Positions 12,116-25,284 are shown, numbered from the stretch's first letter. The stretch is 64,000 nucleotides of DNA from Marisa cornuarietis (GCA_004794655.1 SMMW01000077.1:744001-808000), one strand, 5' to 3'. Notes: generated from the letters alone by a model not told the origin. A program made the numbers and translations.

Positions 12116-15100
12116 CACCTAAAATGAGCGAAAGTAGAGACAGAGACACACAAAAAGAGAGACAGAGAAAAAGCGACCGACAAAGAAAGAGAGCATGAGT
12201 ATGGAGCAGAACAGGAAGAAAAAAAGTATTTAAGCATGAAAAGAATTATGAAAGAAGTAGAGGCGTAGGGCAAAAACAGGGAGAATTGTGAGCAGGTTAC
12301 CTCCCCTTTCCATTCATTAATTAACAGACCGGAAACTGACCACTCACAAAACAAACGCAAACACAACAAACAAACATGCAAAAGAAAAAAACACAAATAA
12401 AAAATAAAAATAAAAGAGAACAAATAAACATACAAACACACAACAAAAGACACAGAAAGCATCTCGCCAGTACAGAGCAGCCATGAGACATATTTCGCCA
12501 ACACAGAACAGTATAAAAGCATGTCGAGAGTATTATTGCCAGGCATGGAGACAGGTTGCTAACTGCTATGTCTTCATCTCTTTCAGATTCTCTTTCATCC
12601 GCAAGGTACAGAAGCGCTACTTTCGTGTCATCTTCTCGGCGATGACAGCCAACACATGCGATCTTCGTTCATCTCAATCGCTTCCTTTAAGACGACCTAA
12701 AAAAAAACTTGTTTAAAATGTTTACAGAAAGCTAGACAATGAGGAAAACGCATGCCACGTGGCAACTATGAACTGAGTGTCTTGACAACCGTAAACATGG
12801 CCGCCATCTAAGAATGTTCTTGCTGTCTCCACCCTGTCTCCCAAATAAAATCTTAAAAAGATTGCTGGAGCATGCTAACCTCTGTGCGGGTCCTTCCAAA
12901 CTTCAATCGGCTTCACAAAGCATACAGGCTGTGGAGAAATGCTGGGTACACTGGGCCTCTGCTTGGTATCATCACAAATTGTTAATCACCCGTGTTTTTC
13001 TTGGAGAAGTCTACATCACTCCAGGGGACAGCGATCTCCTCTGATGCCTCTAAACAAGGACTTAGGGAAGCTCAGGAGAAGACCAGGTCCTCAGATCAAC
13101 TCCTCTCTACAAGGCACCATGGCGACTCGTTGACATTTACAGGCAAAGGTAGGGCGCTTTTAAATTCCCTATTTCTTGCAAATGAAAAAAATGATTTTTA
13201 CGCAATGTTCATAAGATGTCTTGCTAAATAAAGTGGGGTAGGAGCCTTTCTAAACTTGTTCTCCACATAATGAATAACCCCCATCCCAGAGAGAATTTCA
13301 CAAAGTGTATTGATGTCTTCTTGTCTAACATTACTTATCTTTCTTCTTTCACCATTCTTGATACAGCAGCAGCGCTGGTTCTCCGGGAAAGAGAAAATTA
13401 ACAATTGATTTTGTCATCTAAGGTGTTTCTTTCAGAATTATTCTGTTGAATACACGTACCCGCTTTAAGTGAAACACTGTACAGCGGGTAGACCCAAACG
13501 GGTCGGGTAGACTAAAGCGTTAATTGTTAAGCACCCAGTTTGTTTGGGTGGCGAGTACGAACGAAGTCAATGCAAAGTTTTACAAATTTGCGGAGAAGGT
13601 GTGCTAGATCTTTATACACCTGTCAGAGAGGTGCATTTTGACCTTTCCCCTTTTCAACAGAGGACTGATACGAAAAGCGATGTTAAGGGTGGATTAGCGG
13701 GTGTGTGGTGAGTGGAGGTCTGTTTTAAGACAGCGGTGGAGAGGGAGCTAAGAGTGAAGGTGAATCACCGCCCTGCTGCCTAGCGGTCGACGTGGAAGCG
13801 AAAGATCAGCGACAAGCTGGTGTTTGACAGAAAAGACGAGAGTTGTCTGTCCTTGCCCCGCTGTGTGGTGCCTGGTGGCGCTCAGCTACACGACAGTAGT
13901 TTGCGTTACGGGAGGAAAACTTGGGGGATCGCGTTGGCTTGATGAGGAGCAGTTGACATCGTCAAGCGCATGCCTATAGTGAAGAATGGTTCACAAATAT
14001 TTTAATAGTGGCTTCAACAGGGGACACAACTGCAAGCAAGGCTTAGAGCTTCGCAGTCTTTCCTGAGTTATATTAACAGTTACGAGATAGTCACCTGTAC
14101 CAAACGTGTGGGTAGCTTTCTGGCATCAAAACTAACTTTTGTAGGACTTCAAGTTTGACTGAGGAATTGACAGACAGAAATCCTCATGATCGAGTCCTGC
14201 TGTTCAAGAAGTCGCTTTTATAGAAAAAAAAACATGCGAGCTTTCTTTCTTGATCTTTTTTCTCTTTCTTCTGATCACTCTTGATATGAACAGGAAGTTC
14301 TCCCCTTCCCCTGTATACTATAATATCCACAACCAAAGCTTATATATTTATGAAGAACTTAAGTTTAACCCTGAGGGTTGTAAAATTCTTGTACTTTGGC
14401 TTCCGACCGAACTTACCCCCCCCCCCACTTCCTAAAAAGTAAAATTTCTTTTTAGCGCCAGAGAAAACCTCGTAAAAAAATCTAAGAATTTTTTTCTTTT
14501 AATCAGAACTAATAGTACTTAAGTCTCTAACATTGACCCCAGGTTCGTGTCTCATGAAATCGTTGATTACTTCAGTTTCAAACCAAGAAAGACAAAGATT
14601 ATTCTAAAAGAGAAGTTTGATCTCCAGAACAAATCCCCAACAATATTTCTCGCTGGACTTTTATTGATGAGGCTGAACCTTACATCAGACTGCACATTAC
14701 ACTGGAGATTCCCTGTGTTTTTATGATCAGCGGGAGAGCACTCCACGATGCGTCGAAAACAAGAGTTGCGCCGCTTGAAACCCGTGTTTCACCCCAAAGA
14801 TGACGAGACGTGATGTCACGTGACTTCCCACGTGACCTGCCTTCTGCATACTTGACAACCAGATTTCCAGAAGGTGAGTGTTTTTTTTTCCTGAGAAATC
14901 CCTTTCAAAAATTTTTTTTTTCTGCTGCTGCTGGTAAGTCAAACAATGTGACGATCTTGTGCATCGTGAGTAGTGAGTAATGAGTAGTGAGTAGTGAGTA
15001 GCACTCAACGGTGACAAGCGATGAATTTCGCGTCTTTCTTTTCCAGCAGATAGCCAAGCCCTGTCATACCCTACCCTGGTGTCAGACACAATCACAAAAT

Positions 15101-17063
15101 TATTTTTTATAGGTTTTACGATTTTTTATTGTTTGCCTTTTGTTTGTTTTCTGATTTATATATATATATATTTTTTTGTAAACCCGTCTGTTTGTACTCT
15201 GAGTAAAGGTGGAAACTGTGCAGCTTTAAAGGAACTTTCAACCACGTGATCAAATAACCATATTGTTGTTCAATACCTTTGAGCTGACTGTCGTTCTTTT
15301 AGCCACATGTTAGTTGAAGAATGTTGAGCCTAATACTGTTCTTGTTGCCACATGCTAGTTCAAGAACCTTTAACGTGACACTTTAGCCTCTCACGACCTC
15401 CCCCCCCCCTCGGGCAAGTGCCGCTGTCGCTCTCGGTTGTGATGTCAACTTCAAGTCAACTGGAGGCCACGCCGCCGCCAGCTCCCAGCCACCAATCATA
15501 AACGTCCATAACTTTTTTTTTGACACACCCATCGTATCAGCCCAGCCCCCTGCATGTAGCAGCAATCGTCTTGTGTCCTGTCTACTGCTTTATCACCACC
15601 CCTCCTTACCCTCCCTCCCTCTCTCTCTCTCTCTCCCTCTCTCTTCTGTGCGTGTGTATGTGTTGGTTGGACTCTTGCCATCTCACTTTCGCCAATAATC
15701 CATTTCTAAGCCTTTGTGAATGACTGGTACATTTGACAGCTCCATTTTAACCATCTTGAGTTTACTTCTGTTGGCACATTTCGCCTGTTGCGTCTGTACC
15801 TCCACACAAGTCATGAGCAAGACCCCCACCCACCCCCCGGTCTCGCTTTTGCCCTTCACTATTTATTGTCTTTGTCAGTGGAGATCGCTGTAGTGTGACC
15901 TCAAATAACCCCGTCACAGCGATGTACACGGATCGTCAACGTAAATGTCGCTTTTAAGGCTAAAGTTAAGCAAACGAGCCAAGCCACCCCACTTCTTCCC
16001 ACCCACCCCCCTCCCAGGGGTGCGTGCGTAGTCCTAACGTCCATTTCTACACACGCACGCACGTAAGCATAGATATGCTACCCCCTCCTTTCTGGGCCAC
16101 CCTCCCGTCACTAGCAGCCCCGCAGTCTCCTCCACCACCACCCACCACTCAGCCACTGTTTCTGCCTCCCCGCCCCCATCTCTTGCGCCTCCCTCCCCCT
16201 CACAGCTTTATACTGCGGTCAGCCTTAGCCGCTCAAACTGTCTGCGACCACTCGAGCGCTGCAGTGCTTTCTCTCTCCTTCTCTCTCTCTCTTTCTTGGA
16301 GTGCAGCGCTGGCCACAGCAGTGGAAGGGGCACCGCCATTGATTGTGTCTTGCTATCGCTAACATTCTGCCCCTCTCGCCTTCTGGACCTCACGCTCACC
16401 CTGCAGACAACCACCGGCGCGAGAACTTACCCGGGTAGTCTTCAGCACCGGGTGGCGTGTCCTGCCTTGGAAAAAAAAAAGATTACCTAACTCTCTCCCC
16501 CAGATTACACCGACAAGAGGCACGGGCCGGGGTAGTGTGGTTCGTCAACACCAGGCCGTCCTGTGTGTGTGTGTGTGACTGACACGTGGCCAGAGCTCGT
16601 CACAGGGAGGACAACCTACTGAAGCTCCACGACCCTCTCGTGTAGTGTACCTGAGTACCTGAGTCACGTAGCCACCCGGCCTTCAGGTACAGTCTGTCCG
16701 AGTTCACGGTCAGTGGCGAAACTTTCTTTGAAGCAGGTGATCAAAACAGCAAGAAAGTGGGCGGATAATGTCTAGCAGCACTTGAGATCAGCTGTCTCCG
16801 ACTTGTAGAAGTGAATTTTACACTTGAAGACCTGTCTCGGAGCGGTTCTGCTCTCAACATCCCTGAACCATGGCAGAGAGTTTGAAGATGAGCAAAAACA
16901 TTTCTGTTAAAGTGAGAACTGTTACAGAAATTCCTTCTCCCTGTGGGTTGGCTGGGTGGAGTTACTGTCACATCGTGTGTGTATGATAACTTGCTGATTT
17001 GTGACTGCTTGGTGTATTTCAAATTGTTGTCTGGTCTTTGCAAGGTGTGTGAACATTTGAACT

Positions 17064-17138
<75 letters not shown>

Positions 17139-18765
17139 TGATCCCGTGCATGCGAATGGGCGTGTTCTCTGTAAAATCAACACGTGGCAAATGATGTCTG
17201 AACTCTCGTGTTTCTATCGGCAGAATCCTTGCTAACACCCGTACTTCCATTGCTGGGACACCCCGTTCGACCGCCTCATTGACTGGAATCACACATGGCC
17301 ACGAATGGTTGGTGAAAAGAAGTCGGAACTACCCAGGGTATTCCACTTTGCTCAGCCAAACACTTCGAGACGAGTTCCGAAAGTTAAGCCCCCCTCCTTC
17401 GCTGCTCTCGGCCAGTCCAGTGGTCCTGCATAAGCGACAACGCCCCCCTACTAACTGCCACAAAAGGCGTTGACAAGTAAAAGGCAGCTTTATCGTTGGA
17501 GGAGGAGGGGGGAGTAGAGAGTGCTAGTCTCCTCCACGTCACCTCCCAAACACCAGCAGAGGGCGGACGGTGCGGACGGTGCCCGACTCTCAAAGTTATC
17601 AACAGGCACTGGGTTGTCGCCGTCCACTGGCTGCAGTACAACTGGTGGAGACGCGAGCAGACGACAGAATCGTGGGAGTAGTCTAGAAATGGCCGCCTCT
17701 CAGTGAAGGAGAGAGAGTTGACACGAATGGACGCCATCTTATCGCCTCGCTCTTCCTTGCTACACCTGCGCTGGACGCCGTTCTGGACTTACTGGCTGAA
17801 AGGTGAGCAGGCTTTTTCATCTCGAATTTTATCGAGAGTTCTCAGGTAACCACATTGATGTGCCACGATTTCACTCAACTGCACAGGCCTGACTTGTCTT
17901 CATCGCCAAACCCGTCGTTGATGTCGACCTTGTTTTTCCACCAACAAAAAACAAAAAGTTGGTCTCGTTATGTTTCCTGCCAACAAAAGCAGCTCATGTG
18001 GGTATGTACCCACCACATCTCTTGTAACGAGCCGGCATTGACAGTCATTGGCAAGGATCGGTACTTGAATTCAGAAGACAACTGCTGATGTTATACCTCG
18101 GCCCACAGAGAAAGTTGTCTGTCCTTGGGATCAGTGCACTTTCTTCGCTGCTTCTGAACGAATTTCGTTACGAGACTTCAGTGAGTCAAAAATTGTGCGG
18201 TTTTATTTCCACTTCTTCAAATTCATCTTCATGCAGCCTCTCACTTGGAGTTAGTGTGGTCGGGTAACTTTAAAAGCAAACGAAAATCCGAATAAGCGTG
18301 TGTCTGCCAAAACAGTGGAGCTTCAAACGTGTCTGTGATAAACATTATTGCACATTCTGACATTTACCTGACAAAAAGTTTTGAAACCAAAGGACCAGAT
18401 GAATAAACGTGTAATCTTAGGTTTATTTTTAAGCGGTGTTGTAGTAGCTGCAGGAACAAAAGATCCGTTAAAGCGTGTTACTGATAATGGTGTGATGCAG
18501 ACGAGTATTTTTTGCGATATTATAACGAGGCTGTTGTAGAGATTCAGCCAGAACTTAGCGAGCTCCGAACGTTGTAAAGAAACTGAACCTTCACCAGAGC
18601 AAGGTCTCCAAAAAGAAAAACATTTTGTGGGGCTGGATGCGACTTTGACTTCCGACAGGTGAAGAAAGGCATCTGACCATAAGGCATCAGTGTTAGAGAG
18701 TAGCCCTGGCCGGCATCTGACCAGGATTAGGATTAGGCCAAGTGTACAAGTGTGACGAAATCACC
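12116..18765. other. Upstream region of hh, no gene recognised
   Basis: Mostly unique DNA with AT-rich stretches (14.2-14.6 kb), C-rich tracts (15.4, 15.8-16.2 kb), a (TG)n run and one GTCACGTGAC site (14815). The hh promoter and any 5' non-coding exon must lie here or further upstream, but no TATA box or transcription start could be assigned. A donor-like AAAGGTGAGC at about 17800 is only suggestive. Confidence 0.55.
17067..17137. repeat. (TG)n microsatellite
   Basis: About 35 uninterrupted TG units, 1.6 kb before hh exon 1. Confidence 0.97.
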
Positions 18766-19077
18766 ATGGTGAGCTTAGCATCTCGTTCTCGCCACCTGGT
18801 GGCCGTGACCCTGCTGGTGCTGCTGCTGTCCACTGTGACGCACCAGTGTGGCCCCGGGCGGGGAACTGGTAGTCGACGACGACCCCGCACACAGACCCCA
18901 CTGGTGTTCAAACAGCACGTGCCTAATGTGTCGGAAAACACCCTGGGGGCCAGTGGCATTGCAGAGGGCGCCATCACCAGGACGGACCCCAAGTTTAAGG
19001 ACTTGGTGCGTAACGACAACCCAGACATCAAGTTCAAAGACGAGGAAGGTACCGGGGCTGACCGCATCATGACACAG
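18766..19077 (+). CDS. hh: Hedgehog signalling protein, exon 1 (residues 1-104)
   Basis: This exon encodes the N-terminus of a secreted Hedgehog morphogen, the ligand of Patched. The ATG has a strong context (ACCATGG); no in-frame ATG lies just upstream. Residues 1-27 form a signal peptide with a basic start (SRSRH) and a hydrophobic core ([14 protein letters not shown]). Cys28 begins CGPGRG, the site that Hedgehog acyltransferase palmitoylates in this family. A basic stretch follows (GSRRRPRT), like the heparan-sulfate-binding Cardin-Weintraub motif. Then come the family hallmarks [27 protein letters not shown] and GADRIMTQ. Glu93, Glu94 and Asp99 match calcium ligands E90, E91 and D96 of human SHH, a constant offset of 3. 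The exon ends after codon 104 in phase 0 at a GTAAGA donor, the same boundary (MTQ|RCKDKL) as in vertebrate genes. No break is seen. Whether upstream non-coding exons exist cannot be told from sequence alone. Confidence 0.97.
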
Positions 19078-19098
19078 GTAAGACTATTTCTGCCTTGA

Positions 19099-19128
19099 CA
19101 TCATCATCATCATCATCATCATCATCAT
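19099..19128. repeat. (ATC)n microsatellite just after exon 1
   Basis: About nine ATC units, followed by a short GTC run, starting 21 bp after the donor. Confidence 0.95.
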
Positions 19129-20440
19129 GGTCGTCGTCGTCGTCGCAGCAACAGCCTTTAAACACTGTCTCCTTCACCTCCATTACTATTCAGATTTTTG
19201 CCTTCAAGTCTGATTTTACTCGGCCTTACATTGTCATCGAAAATTATGTTTCGCCTGTATTTTTGATTTTTTTTAAATTTTATCCTTGGTCTGTTGACTT
19301 ACGGTTCTAGTCCATAGCACATACCACGTGGTGCTAATGAGACAGTCTCTTCTGTCCCCGTGTGTAAGGATCATTTGTGAAATTAAAACGATTAGTAAGT
19401 TTAATAATTCTTCAGCAGTATTTCAGCAAAATTCGGCAAACGTTTTTTTCTTTAATTTCGTCGCCTTGTTTCTTTGATCAAAATGACAATTATTGCTATT
19501 ATCGCCTTATTTGCAATCGCTTTGTTTGGTGATATATATATATATATAAGACTTGGCTGTCCTTTAGCAATTGCAATATGACTTGTCTGTGATATGACCA
19601 TGCCGCCTTCTGTATACAATAGTCTGTGCGCTAGTTACTTACAAAATATTGTTACTACATATATCGGACCTGTTCAGTCTGCTTATAATTATCACAGCCC
19701 CTTTGCAACATAAGTCCAAATATTTTTGCTTCATGTGAAGTTTAGATGTTGTATCTTTATCTATTTCACCTCGTGTGTCAAACGCTGTACTCCTGTGAAA
19801 AGTCTCGGTGCAGGCCGTCAAGTATTTTTTCCTTCCGAGTGTTATATACAACATTGTTTTCCACGTTCATTCATTCAAAAAGAGTTTTTAATCCGGAGGG
19901 CAAAGGTTATCGTCAAGGCGGTTGAAGTTGGGAGCATGCGTGTGTCCATGTCTGTCTGCGTGCGTTTGTGTGTGCGTGCCCTTGAAGAAAGTGTATTTCA
20001 CGCTGGATTCTGTGTGTGTGTGTGTGTGTGCGCGCGCGCGCGCGTGAAATACCCAACATCATGCATTTATAGCAGTTGCCTTGTCATCGCAAGCTCACCC
20101 GGGGTAGTTGTGTAGGCGACAGAGTTGCCGGCCCGTGGCTAGCCGGACGGTGTCGCTACTGACGCTATATTTTGTGTCACGCCGAGGTTTACAAGCCGTC
20201 AGCAGCGGCCGCCGGTAAACACGAGGGTTTTACAATCCCCGCGCCTACACCACGATAAGCCAGGCACATAAAGGATCGCAAAGGACCGACGCCGACAGGA
20301 AACCTGTCTTATCGACTTGCAGCAGGACAGGCACCTCAACACTTGATCACTACAGGCGGCAGCAGACGGACCTTGTTGAGCTTTCACGAGCTACTGTCAC
20401 GCCGGTCGTCAAGGTGCGTGACGGCCATTGACGAGCGATT

Positions 20441-20510
20441 TGACGTCAAGCTCTGCGCGTCAATCATACGGTGACGTCAGGCTTTTTGTCCGTCTCAAAA
20501 TTACGTCACA
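20441..20510. promoter_or_regulatory. Two consensus CRE palindromes in hh intron 1
   Basis: TGACGTCA occurs at 20441-20448 and 20472-20479, 31 bp apart start to start (three helical turns). TTACGTCAC follows near 20501 and more TGACG half-sites lie at 20419 and 20429. This is the full consensus for CREB/ATF-type bZIP factors. Function is not shown; the position 1.4 kb into the intron would suit an intronic enhancer. Confidence 0.5.
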
Positions 20511-20587
20511 GTTACTGTCTGTTGTGACCGTAAGTCAGGAGACCAGAGGGAACCGTCTTTTGTCCGCCACATGTCGGTAAACAGAGC

Positions 20588-21205
20588 ACAAACAAACTCT
20601 GGTGTTTGTGTCACACATCGGAAAACAACACACAAACAAACTCCGTGTTTATGTCACACATCAGAAAACAACACACAAACAAACTCTTGTGTTTGTGTCA
20701 CACATCGGAAAACAACACACAAACAAACTCTGGTGTTTATATCACACATCGGAAAACAACACACAAACAAACTCTTGTGTTTATATCACATAGGAAAACA
20801 ACACACAAACAAACTCTTGTGTTTATATCACATCGGAAAACAACACACAAACAAACTCTTGTGTTTATATCACATCGGAAAACAACACACAAACAAACTC
20901 TTGTGTTTATATCACATCGGAAAACAACACACAAACAAACTCTTGTGTTTATATCACATCGGAAAACAACACACAAACAAACTCATGTGTTTATATCACA
21001 TCGGAAAACAACACACAAACAAACTCTTGTGTTTATATCACATCGGAAAACAACACACAAACAAACTCTTGTGTTTATATCACATCGGAAAACAACACAC
21101 AAACAAACTCTTGTGTTTATATCACATCGGAAAACAACACGCAAACAAACTCTTGTGTTTGTGTCACACATCGGAAAACAACACACAAACAAACTCCGTG
21201 TTTAC
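20588..21205. repeat. Minisatellite, 42/44-bp units, about 14 copies, in hh intron 1
   Basis: Core units are 42 bp (GGAAAACAACACACAAACAA, then ACTCTTGTGTTTATATCACA + TC). Units at both ends of the array are about 44 bp, with GTCACACATC instead. It starts about 1.5 kb after exon 1. Since 42 is divisible by three, ORFs run through on both strands; they are artefacts. Confidence 0.97.
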
Positions 21206-21677
21206 GCAATGTCATGAAGTATATACACAAGTATATCTTGGGCCTGCGCGTGACATCGGTAGTCAATACGGGTACGTGCCTGCGTCACACAGCGCGTGAG
21301 AGGTGGGAGGGAGAGAGAGAGAAGTTGAAAATGAATCAAGGGATTCACGTGATTTTGTTGTGTATGCACCTGGGCTCCATGGTCACAACAATCAAGTGAT
21401 ATGTTTTGTCGGTGTTTTTTTTTTAACGAAGAAAGGAGCACGAAATAGTGTGGTACGCTGCACAAGTAAATATTTTATATCTCCTTCCTAAATTTATTTT
21501 ATATTTTTCAGTAATTTTGTCTTACTTTAGTTTAGGCGCCATTAATGATGTTTGTAGTAAGAACTTTCACCTTTGGATATATTTTAGAGGAAAACAAGGA
21601 TCTTTAGCTTTAATATAATTATGCTTCCTTGTGATATTACTTTAGAGTGCAAACTGTGATTCATCATACATGCTGCG

Positions 21678-21693
21678 CGCGCGCAAGCACACA

Positions 21694-21724
<31 letters not shown>

Positions 21725-21726
21725 GT
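21678..21726. repeat. (AC)n-(GC)n tract
   Basis: An (AC)n run framed by (GC)n on both sides; alternating purine-pyrimidine, so potentially Z-forming. Confidence 0.9.
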
Positions 21727-21930
21727 AGAATATTTCAAATAAAATACCTGCTATAGTCAGTAGAAGATCTACGCGGAGGGAAACTAAGGGAACACATTTC
21801 CATTTCTCTTCCGATGACTTATTATCCATTATTCTCACCATTATTATTATTATCATCATCACACAGATTGCCACACTCATAGGAATGCACAAACTTACAT
21901 GAATACGCGTTTTTTTGCACGCGCATTCGC

Positions 21931-21931
21931 G

Positions 21932-21968
<37 letters not shown>
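21931..21968. repeat. (AC)n microsatellite
   Basis: About 17 AC units after a GCACGC-rich lead-in. Confidence 0.95.
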
Positions 21969-21970
<2 letters not shown>

Positions 21971-24373
21971 TAATGTGTGATGTAGATTCCACCTGACAGT
22001 TTGCACGTGTGTAGTATAAATGACCGTATTGTCCCGACCTCAATGCTTTGCTTTATACAATAACTGACGTTCAGAGCATCTTCTGCTGGATAATGTCGTC
22101 AATAAAGAAGACGATGACTAAAGAGAATGCTAAGATCTCGTCTCTTTCCTCTCATCACTCATCACTCACTGACTGAGGTGAGGACATAGTGAAGGCAGAG
22201 TGGACACAGCAGACACAGTAGACACAGTAGACACGGTAGTCATAGTAGACACAAGCAACTTGTGTACCTCAAGTGTTACATATTATCGTCCTCTCTCTCT
22301 CTCTGTCTCTCTCTGTCTCTCTGCTAATCACGTGCTGGCTCTCTCGTCTTGGTGCTCGTCACAAACGACACGAACTAAATGCTCCTAGTGAAAGGCGCGT
22401 GCACACGGTTACCAGAATCTGATGTACGGTCACCACAAACTGACCTGCCAAGACTGGCACGCACCTGTCTGTCTGTCCGTCCGTCCGTCCGTCCGCCTGT
22501 CTGTTTTGTTTTGGCTGCTCAACACATTATTCTTGAAAATATTGTCATTTAAAAAGCCAAAATTATCTTTTGGCGATTTTTTATAAAGCTGTTAGCAACG
22601 TGTACTTTGTATTCATATCGTCTTTTAGTTTTGACACTGAGAGGACACGGTTACCTTTCTCTTCTCATTCTTTTTCATTCATCCACTCATTGCATATCTA
22701 AACTGAGAAATGCTGTCTTTCGGAACAGTCTGCCGTCTGCTTCTGGTGAAAAAAGTTTCTTCTATACTGCACTTGAATCCTTTGTGGACAGGCGAATTTT
22801 AAAATTGAGTTAATCTCACAATTTCTGAAAAGCTGACATTTTTCATTGTGCGTGTAAGGCTACACACACTCGCACGCACGCACAGATCTCTTATCTCCTT
22901 CCAGAGGAAGTGAACTGAAACGTGGGTGGAAAGGCAGTGTTCACTACTCAGTTTGGTTAACTACAGTCGAGGGACAGGTGAGTCAGGTAACCCAGTCCGT
23001 GTGCGTGAGGACCTGGGCTGAGAGTCCAACAAGTTCCTGACACGGTCTGATCCCCTCCAGACGATCATTCAGTCCAGCAGGGCCCCCAGCATCCCCCACT
23101 TCGTGCGCACCCACCCCACCCCACCCACCCCCGCAACCTAATCAAAGTCTAGCCTGGCCGCCATGTTATCGGCTAGCGGAGGGTAGGCGAGGGTAGGCGG
23201 GTGGGGGGAGCCAAGCTGAACAAATGACGTGTTAATTGTACTACAGGGCCACGCTGGTCAGTGCTACCCGCCAGCCCCGAAAGATTGTACAATAAATACA
23301 TCATTGTTAAGGGCCCTGTCCCGAGAAGGGTGTAAATTTATACCCATGTTCTTATATTTGCTTAAAGTCGGGTGAAGTATGGCAACAAAGTCACGCTAGC
23401 TTCCCCCCGGGAGATTTAGCAGCCTGGAGAATCAAAGCCAGGCAACATCAGGAAGCCCGCACCATCAAAAGAGGATTTCCAGGGATTAGGTTTAAAGGGG
23501 AAAGGGTCGAGCAGATAGGCTCACACAATATGCAATGGCTGTGCGAGATATCAAGACTCTGTCCAAAGATTACGGGTGTGAAGACGTGAGGTCAAGACGG
23601 GAGGGGTGTGAAGATTTTAGGTGATGACGGGAGGAGAGAAGGTTAGTATGGCGAGGGGAAAGGGGGGGGGAGGACATTGTCAGAGGCTGCAGTTTTTCCT
23701 GCCTTTGCTGTCAGGAGGCGAGTGCGCGTGTTGCTATGTTTGCTGAAAGCAGCATCTGACCCCATCACCAAGTCACGTGTGTTCTCGCTTCTTTCCTTCC
23801 TACCTCATCCTACCCACTTCTCCTCCTGTAGAAAAGAGACTCAAAAATTTTAGCAAGTAAAAACGTGTAAAGATGTGGACAATCATCATCATCATCATCA
23901 TCATCGATTAAACCTTTTAAGGGAAAGTGAAGTACAGACCAAACACGAAAAACAACAATTACCAGTCATCATCAATTAGTGTCAACACAAGCTGATTTGC
24001 CTGTCAGTGCTAAGAAATGAAAATGTATCTCTAGTGCTGCATATTTGTACAGCGATACACAATCGTGACTGAAATAAAAATAGAAAAAAGAAACACCATG
24101 GGCTACAACGGCTGTCACATGTCTCAGTGTCTAATTGTATGCACACCCACACAGAAATAAAAACAGGTTTTTTAAATTGTTAATGGGCTAAATGTATATC
24201 TTCAGACTTGTCTGTGCGTGTGTGCGTGCGTGCGTGTGTGTATGTGTGTGTGCGCGCGTGTGTGAGTGAAGAGAGACACGAGCCGGGTTCAGAAGGGGGA
24301 GCAACTTGCTGGCACGGTATTCTCCCCTGGAGACTATCACTCAGTCTTGCTGAGCCCCCACAGTGCATGCATG

Positions 24374-24377
<4 letters not shown>

Positions 24378-24443
<66 letters not shown>
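24378..24443. repeat. (GT)n microsatellite at LINE copy 2 3' end
   Basis: About 32 GT units that end exactly at the 3' terminus of the - strand LINE. Confidence 0.97.
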
Positions 24444-24444
<1 letters not shown>

Positions 24445-24764
24445 CAATGACAAATTTCTTTATTTCAGTAGGCTCGTGCCCATAACCGATGTTGGGGAAG
24501 TGGGTGTAGGGGGGGAATAAAAAATGAAAGTACAAAATACATAAATACACTGTCCTTACTTCATTAAAAATACAACATCCATTAATGTGATATTTAATAA
24601 TATCAGTAACTTGCAAATTATTTGCTCTCTCTCTCTCTAATCCGCAGTGCTTTATACAGATAGTAGGCAACAGTTTGGATTAAATTTAAACAGTTGCTTG
24701 CAAATAAAATAGATAAACCAAACTGAGAAGGATTCTTGTAGAACTTTTGAGGAATGTACAGGCG

Positions 24765-25097
24765 TCATAGATTTTTATATTTTGTGCACACGAAGACAAC
24801 ATGTAACTCAGTCTCTTCACAGTCGCACTGGGGGCATTGTAAGGAAGTAGTGGACACATTGCTGTAACCGTGCTTGTGACAATTTATGTTTGTAACTCCT
24901 AGCCTCAACCTTATTAGTGAATTTCTAATAGCAATATGTTTAATGTCAGTTAGGTAAGTGCTTAACTTTAAAGAAGACTTAAATAAGCTGTAAAATGAAA
25001 ATCGATGACTACTAGATATGTTGCTATGCCAGTCTTGCTCAAAACAATCTGTAAGTCTTAACTTAAATTCTCTTAAGAACTGCTTAACATTGCCCAC
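24765..25097 (-). pseudogene. LINE copy 2: C-terminal Cys/His domain
   Basis: The - strand ORF contains FKLRLTDCFEQDWHSN and FYSLFKSSLKLS, both with recognisable counterparts in copy 1 at 11620-11730. It then has a CPQC...H....C zinc-knuckle-like motif (CPQCDCEETELHVVFVC) of the kind found at the ends of many LINE ORF2 proteins. It lies about 190 bp downstream of the last RT segment. Confidence 0.75.
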
Positions 25098-25284
25098 CCG
25101 GCCACCCCCTGAGATTCCCAGACAAATCCAAACCCATACTTATAAAGTGTTAGCATAATGTTGTTAACCCAAGTAGCCTTGTTATTACTGTGCAACATGT
25201 TTAACACTTTTTGGGGAGTCTACTGGGGTGCACATGTACAACTTTCAGCCAGTATGCTATACATCTCACATCAGCATTTACAAA

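Larger units (their letters stand above)
21206..24376 (+). other. hh intron 1 stretch without recognised element
   Basis: Apart from CA tracts (21.7, 21.95 kb), GTCC/CTCT runs (22.3, 22.47 kb) and an ATC run (23.88 kb), no repeat or coding sequence was recognised. A weak LINE-tail-like ORF near 22.7 kb was rejected. Confidence 0.6.

Noticed and set aside
17690..17810. Candidate 5' non-coding exon of hh ending at AAAGGTGAGC
   Set aside because: A single donor-like site, no transcript evidence and no convincing acceptor pairing (CCGACAG at about 18657 has a poor pyrimidine tract).
18742..18765. Upstream start (GTG) for the hh ORF
   Set aside because: Not an ATG. The ATG at 18766 has a strong context and gives a normal signal peptide with Cys28 at the cleavage site.
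20571..21299. 242-aa and 203-aa ORFs with HTNKLLCLYHIGKQ-like repeats
   Set aside because: Read-through of 42/44-bp minisatellite units, with different frames equally open.
22607..22813. Possible LINE C-terminal tail (NSLPSASGEKSFF)
   Set aside because: Only a short, vague resemblance to CR1-like ends. No RT motifs nearby.
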